Source: Auanema rhodensis
Lineage: Eukaryota; Nematoda; Chromadorea; Rhabditida; Rhabditidae
Assembly: GCA_964057225.1 (NCBI GenBank)
Contig: OZ059900.1
Span: 9,868,501-9,932,500, forward strand
DNA length: 64,000 bases
Direction of reading: 5' to 3'
Shown here: positions 60,077-64,000 of the stretch, in pieces
Numbering within the stretch: position 1 is the stretch's first letter
Layout of the letters: the number at the start of each line of letters is the position of its first letter
Notes under the pieces: generated by a model
What the model was told of the DNA's origin: nothing
Seen by the model: only the letters and a program-made list of their open reading frames with translations
The model's database searches: none
Position numbers and translations under genes: made by a program

Positions 60077-62354
60077 ATGAAACTGATTTTTATCGGATTA
60101 ACTCTGTTACCAACAGTCTTGTCTGTAAACATCCTTCTTTTTCTCCTGGGTACAACACAGAATGAACGTAATACGTTTGAAATTCTGGCGCAACAGCTTG
60201 CTCTACGACATCATAATGTACGTGAATATATCGTATTAGCTTCATTAAAACGGAAATATTAATTTAGGTAATTACTGTAAAGCCAATACTCATTCCCGAA
60301 GAGCCAAGACTAGTAAAGCCAAAGCTTCATCTCGTAAAAGAGAAAACGTTGAAAAATCTCATAAATCGGTATGAATTACTATCAAAATTCAATCAAATGA
60401 CTCATATTTTAGAAAATTATATGAACCATTAGAGAAGATTGGAAACGAAATTCCATGGAGCAATGAATATCACGAGGATAAGCATCTGGATGCATATTGG
60501 GTTGCTCATAACGCCAGTTGTAATAAGGTTTTTTTGATCTCAGAATAGAGATGTGGTTATCATGCTGTCTTCAGATATTAAATTCCAATTTGATTGACAC
60601 TCTACGAAAAGAATCGATTGAGGTAGCCATTGTTTACGCAGGAAATCCTTGCCAGTTAGCAATCTCGTACGTGTTAGGCGTACCAACCATCTACTTTGAT
60701 GTTGAAGGTTAGTTGTTTGTTCACCTAACCAACTAGAAAAAGACTGTTGTTTTTCCTAAATTTTTAAAAACTTCTGAAAAAACTTTATTGCTTTATCAGG
60801 TTTGAGCGATGAGACTCTAGTGGCAGCCGGTGCACCTTTGGATCTGAACGCTCCAGTATCCCACTGCTTCATTCCAAATGATGTAATTCTAATTAATTCT
60901 GTTAATATATCTTATATTCGCCATTTTAGTTTCCATATAAACGCCTCCGCAATGGCATATGCTTGCTGAAAGAATACTTGACACAGAGTGATATTCCTTT
61001 ATTGCCGTCGTTACTTTCTCGTCGTCATCGAATGCTTGATTCTGCCATCTCAACAATGTGGGCGACTGATTACAGCATTAAGAAAAAGTAATTCATGACG
61101 TCATGTATAGTATACTAACCTATGATTCAAGATATCCAAATTTCCCATCAATGGATCAACTTAAACGTGATGCTTCTCTGTACTTTGTAAACACTGACCC
61201 AGTATTAGAATACTCGCGGAGTTTGCCGCCACATGTCATTCCTGTCGGAGGAATTCATGTTGATCATCCCAAACCACTTTTCTCGGTAAACCAATTAAAG
61301 CAAAACAAAGCTCATTGAGCATGTTGCAGCCTTGGAATACCACCATTGCTGCTGCTAAGGACGGTCTTATTATCGTCTCAACTGGAACACAAGCTAATGG
61401 AACAGCCATGACAAATCAACAGGTTGAACCAACAATCTGCAGCAATTCTCTGAAGTTTATCAATCAATTATAGGCTAAAGCAATTCTTGGTGCGTTGTCG
61501 CGCTTGACAACATATAGAATCTACTGGAGAATTGGTCGTCTCACTAATCTCAATGGAATAGATGAATCAACTGTTCCAAAGCATATAAATCTCACAGCTT
61601 TTATTCCCCAAAACGACTTATTAGGTAAGAATAGCACAAACTTGGATGGGTTATTTGCCATTTAAGCTCATGAAAGATGTAAATTGCTCATCACGAACGG
61701 AGGTGTTTCCTCTATTATGGAAGCAATAACATATGGAGTTCCAATGGTTGGAATACCGTTATATGGCAGTAACAGACATAATTTACAAAAAGTTGTTAAT
61801 AAGGTAATATAACTAAACTTTAACTATATCATATAAATTTATTTATTTACAGGGTGTTGGAGTAATTGTTGAAAAAGCAGATTTGACTGAGAAATCTTTG
61901 TTGAATGCTATCAAGAGTGTATTGGATAGTCCAAAGTAATTATCAATTAATCCAAACTTGTAACTCTTAATTCATTTCAGGTACAAAACAAACGTTAAGG
62001 ACATGGCTAAAGAAATTAAAAACCGTGGAAATAAACCATTATTGAAAGCAATTCACTATATTGAACATGTTGCTCGACATCATAAAGCTGCTTTCTTGGA
62101 AAGATCAATAACTAATCCTTTATTAACTTTAAATATTGATTTTTATTTATTGATTTTTGTCTTGTTTATCATATTTATACATTTTATTAGATTTATTATA
62201 AATATAGTTTGTTGTAGATCAAAATCTACATCATCTATACCATCTAAATCACTAAAAGATATCAAAGAAACTAAGAAAAACAAATAGATTTTTCAATTAT
62301 TTTTCTCATTTTGTTGTATTTATTTCTCATTTGTTCCTGTTCATAAAAGTATTT
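59662..62354 (+). repeat. inverted repeat, right arm (2,693 bp)
   Basis: See left arm. The inner boundary is after GATAAG at 59662. The outer boundary is at AAAAGTATTT, after which the two flanks diverge completely. Confidence 0.97.
60077..62287 (+). CDS. UDP-glycosyltransferase (UGT), right copy
   Basis: Twelve exons, all in phase: 60077-60217, 60268-60368, 60413-60527, 60575-60707, 60800-60882, 60930-61087, 61132-61285, 61330-61422, 61474-61624, 61667-61803, 61853-61935 and 61981-62287, giving 551 aa, the usual UGT size. The acceptor-binding half starts NILLFLLGTTQNERN, where most UGTs have a small-residue/His loop with the catalytic base; no His is seen at that spot. The donor half reads VSTGTQANG, FIPQNDLL, TNGGVSSIMEAITYGVPMVG, IPLYGSNRHN. 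The C-terminal helix is in DFYLLIFVLFIIFIHF, followed by a KETKKNK-type tail, as in ER-resident UGTs. Because several usual donor and catalytic residues are replaced, sugar specificity or even activity is uncertain. Two identical copies imply very recent duplication, ongoing gene conversion or an assembly effect. Confidence 0.93.
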
Positions 62355-63099
62355 TTTGCTCAATGAATATGTTTTTTTCTGTTTTCTGTGGCTATGAGTC
62401 GTAGTTTGAAAGCAAATAAAGAGAAAAGTACGTGAACTATTCTACGGGATAACTGTCTGACCATCTCATCATCTCAAATACTCTTTTGGCTCTATTTAGT
62501 TAGTTTATAGACATTCTCTCAATTTACTTTACGTCTTTCGTATCTTTTGCCAAACCTTTTCTTCCATCCTTGTCTGCATGTCGGTATTTCTCTCTTTCAT
62601 ATGGCATGTTTGCGGAACTTCTCTGACTTTTTGATCACACATCTTATCTCAACGTCGCTAGGTCAATATCTACAAATAGTCTTTCTGACAATCGTAATGG
62701 CAAAATCTTTCCTGGCGCTATCATGAGATGTAATTATAGTAGTTAATACGGGTTATCCAATCTCGTATTTCCTAATTAGAGTTTTTAATTTTGTCATATT
62801 TCATCTAAATAGCTTAGTTTACCCTCTATATAAGCGGCATATGACTTAGTGGCAGTTTTCAAGTTAACAACACAGAATTCATTTGACGAAAATATAATTA
62901 CCATAATATGTTTCATCTATTTTCGTCTAAATGAAGGGTAATTCTCACCAAAGAGATATATTTAATTAGAGATAATTGAAGTATCAACAGTGACAATTAA
63001 CTAATCTTTATTGAAGATTACAGTGTGAGCATAACGAATTGATCTTTTCAGGTCTTGGAAAAAAAATGATGTCAACATTAATGAATTCATGTTGATAAC
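62288..63099. other. intergenic region with a third UGT 5'-flank copy
   Basis: 3' flank of the right UGT and 3' flank of the terminal peptide-like gene (-). Holds the extra UGT flank fragment and its diverged continuation to about 62700; otherwise AT-rich. Confidence 0.5.
62403..62630 (-). repeat. third copy of the UGT 5' flank
   Basis: Nearly identical, in direct orientation, to 59124-59351 (from GTTTGAAAGCAAATAAAGAG to CGGAACTTCTCTGACTT). The next 70 bp (to about 62700) are a diverged version of 59352-59393 and the spacer edge (TATCTCAACGT, then AGGTCAATATC). The UGT coding part expected on its left is missing and is replaced by a 48-bp junction at 62355-62402. Confidence 0.85.
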
Positions 63100-63435
63100 T
63101 CAGATGTTAAAACGAAAACGACGACCTGTTCCACATAGTTTCCAACGACATCGCTTGGTTATCATATGATCTGAAATGAGTACGCAGTTCACAATCTGAG
63201 AGTTGCTTTCCAGCGGAAATAATAATCTCATGCTGTTTGTGAAAGAATTTATACCTTGCACAGTCTGTGTATGGTAAGCATTCAAAGTATTACCATCAAG
63301 TTCATTCATTGATCTATCTTCATGTTGTAATCCGTATATCAACTAAAGGTTTTATAGATTTGTTACACATATGAACATGCTGGTTACCTGTGTCAGAAGG
63401 AGGAACATGATTAGACTTGACAACACAATGCTCAT
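63100..63435 (-). CDS. small secreted protein, possible cyclic neuropeptide precursor
   Basis: Two exons, 63435-63388 and 63342-63100, in phase, 96 aa. Exon 1 encodes a signal-peptide-like leader (MSIVLSSLIMFLLLTQ) and follows CATTTCAG by 10 nt, a likely trans-splice site. The body (IYGLQHEDRSMNELDGNTLN ...) is unremarkable, but near the C-terminus lies K-R, then CRWKLCGTG, then R-R, then FRFNI. Cleavage at the dibasic pairs would release a nonapeptide with two cysteines five residues apart and a C-terminal Gly for amidation. I do not recognise the family. One extra cysteine occurs earlier (NCVLIS), so other disulfide pairings are possible. The peptide role is inferred only from the leader and cleavage-site layout. 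Confidence 0.6.
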
Positions 63436-64000
63436 ACTTGATGAACTGAAATGATGCAAAGGTATGAATATACATTTATATAATGAAAAAAAGACATTTC
63501 GCATAAAATAACGAGTACGAATGATGTATACGTTTTCGGAAGTAGCTGAATATATCTGCAGTAGCTATCTCGCATTCTGCTTCTTGTGTTAACGAGGAAG
63601 ACCGACAGCAAACGAGCGCGAAATATTTGGAATTGGCTTTGTCTGAAGAGATAGCATGAAGATTTAACTTTTTTTCTGCTTGCCGCTTTTACATATTAAC
63701 AAGACTGATGTACAATGCAGTAAAACATCTTTACCTAGTATTGTCTAAGCGGATATGATTATAGGTTATGAGATGTAATGATTTCCATGTGCATAAGCAT
63801 AAGTTAAACTAAATAAGTTCAAATATTGGACAGAACTGCTTGGAATATATTAATTTTAAGAAAAAATAATGGAGTTTCTTGGAAATATTTAATTATTATT
63901 GAATTTTATGGGGAAATGTCTATAATATGATATGCAAATAACTAATTTCCTCAACGACTGCAGGAATTGTTTTCATAGACTATGAATATTTTCCATATTT
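63436..64000. other. 5' flank of the terminal peptide-like gene
   Basis: AT-rich sequence running to the window end; no ORF or RNA gene recognised. Confidence 0.45.

Overview
The window looks like nuclear DNA of a nematode. It is AT-rich, and nearly every recognisable gene is cut into short exons by small introns (mostly 42-60 nt) with strong TTTCAG or TTTAG acceptors. It carries a clear flp-11 neuropeptide gene, a nematode-specific family, along with an innexin and a UGT. Several starts sit just after a splice-acceptor-like TTTCAG or TTTAG, as expected for spliced-leader trans-splicing. No bacterial, viral or transposase genes were seen. All exon models were read by eye from ORFs, splice signals and phase continuity. 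There is no transcript support.

Left part (1-38.9 kb): unrelated conserved genes separated by long AT-rich gaps. They are a small secreted peptide-like gene (+), TMEM135 (+), flp-11 (-), an empty stretch of about 7.4 kb, an innexin (-), glucosidase II alpha (+) convergent with WASHC2/FAM21 (-), a Ptf1a/HLH-13-type bHLH factor (-), a RhoGAP-like protein without its arginine finger (+), two uncharacterised membrane proteins (- and +) and a small RING protein (-).

Middle (40.1-53.0 kb): a cluster of five uncharacterised helical/coiled-coil paralogues (two on +, three on -) that share one rigid gene structure: a first exon ending at or just after the ATG, a central exon of exactly 539 nt in every copy, and a tiny last exon joined in phase 2. 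Two copies (48.6 and 50.5 kb) are a recent tandem duplication with mosaic divergence. The cluster also holds a galectin-like remnant, an orphan 410-aa gene that again has its ATG alone in exon 1, dispersed repeats, a possible tRNA-derived element and several microsatellites. This cluster is the best candidate for something undescribed.

Right part (54.3-64.0 kb): a tetraspanin (-), then two UDP-glycosyltransferase genes head to head as a 2.69-kb inverted repeat around a 268-bp unique spacer. A third copy of the UGT 5' flank lies outside the right arm. The window ends with a small secreted protein (-) that carries a possible cyclic neuropeptide between dibasic sites.

The genes do not form one pathway. 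The functional themes are neuropeptides (flp-11 and two candidate precursors), membrane and endomembrane proteins (TMEM135, innexin, tetraspanin, WASH complex, ER glucosidase II, UGT) and a locally expanding lineage-specific family.
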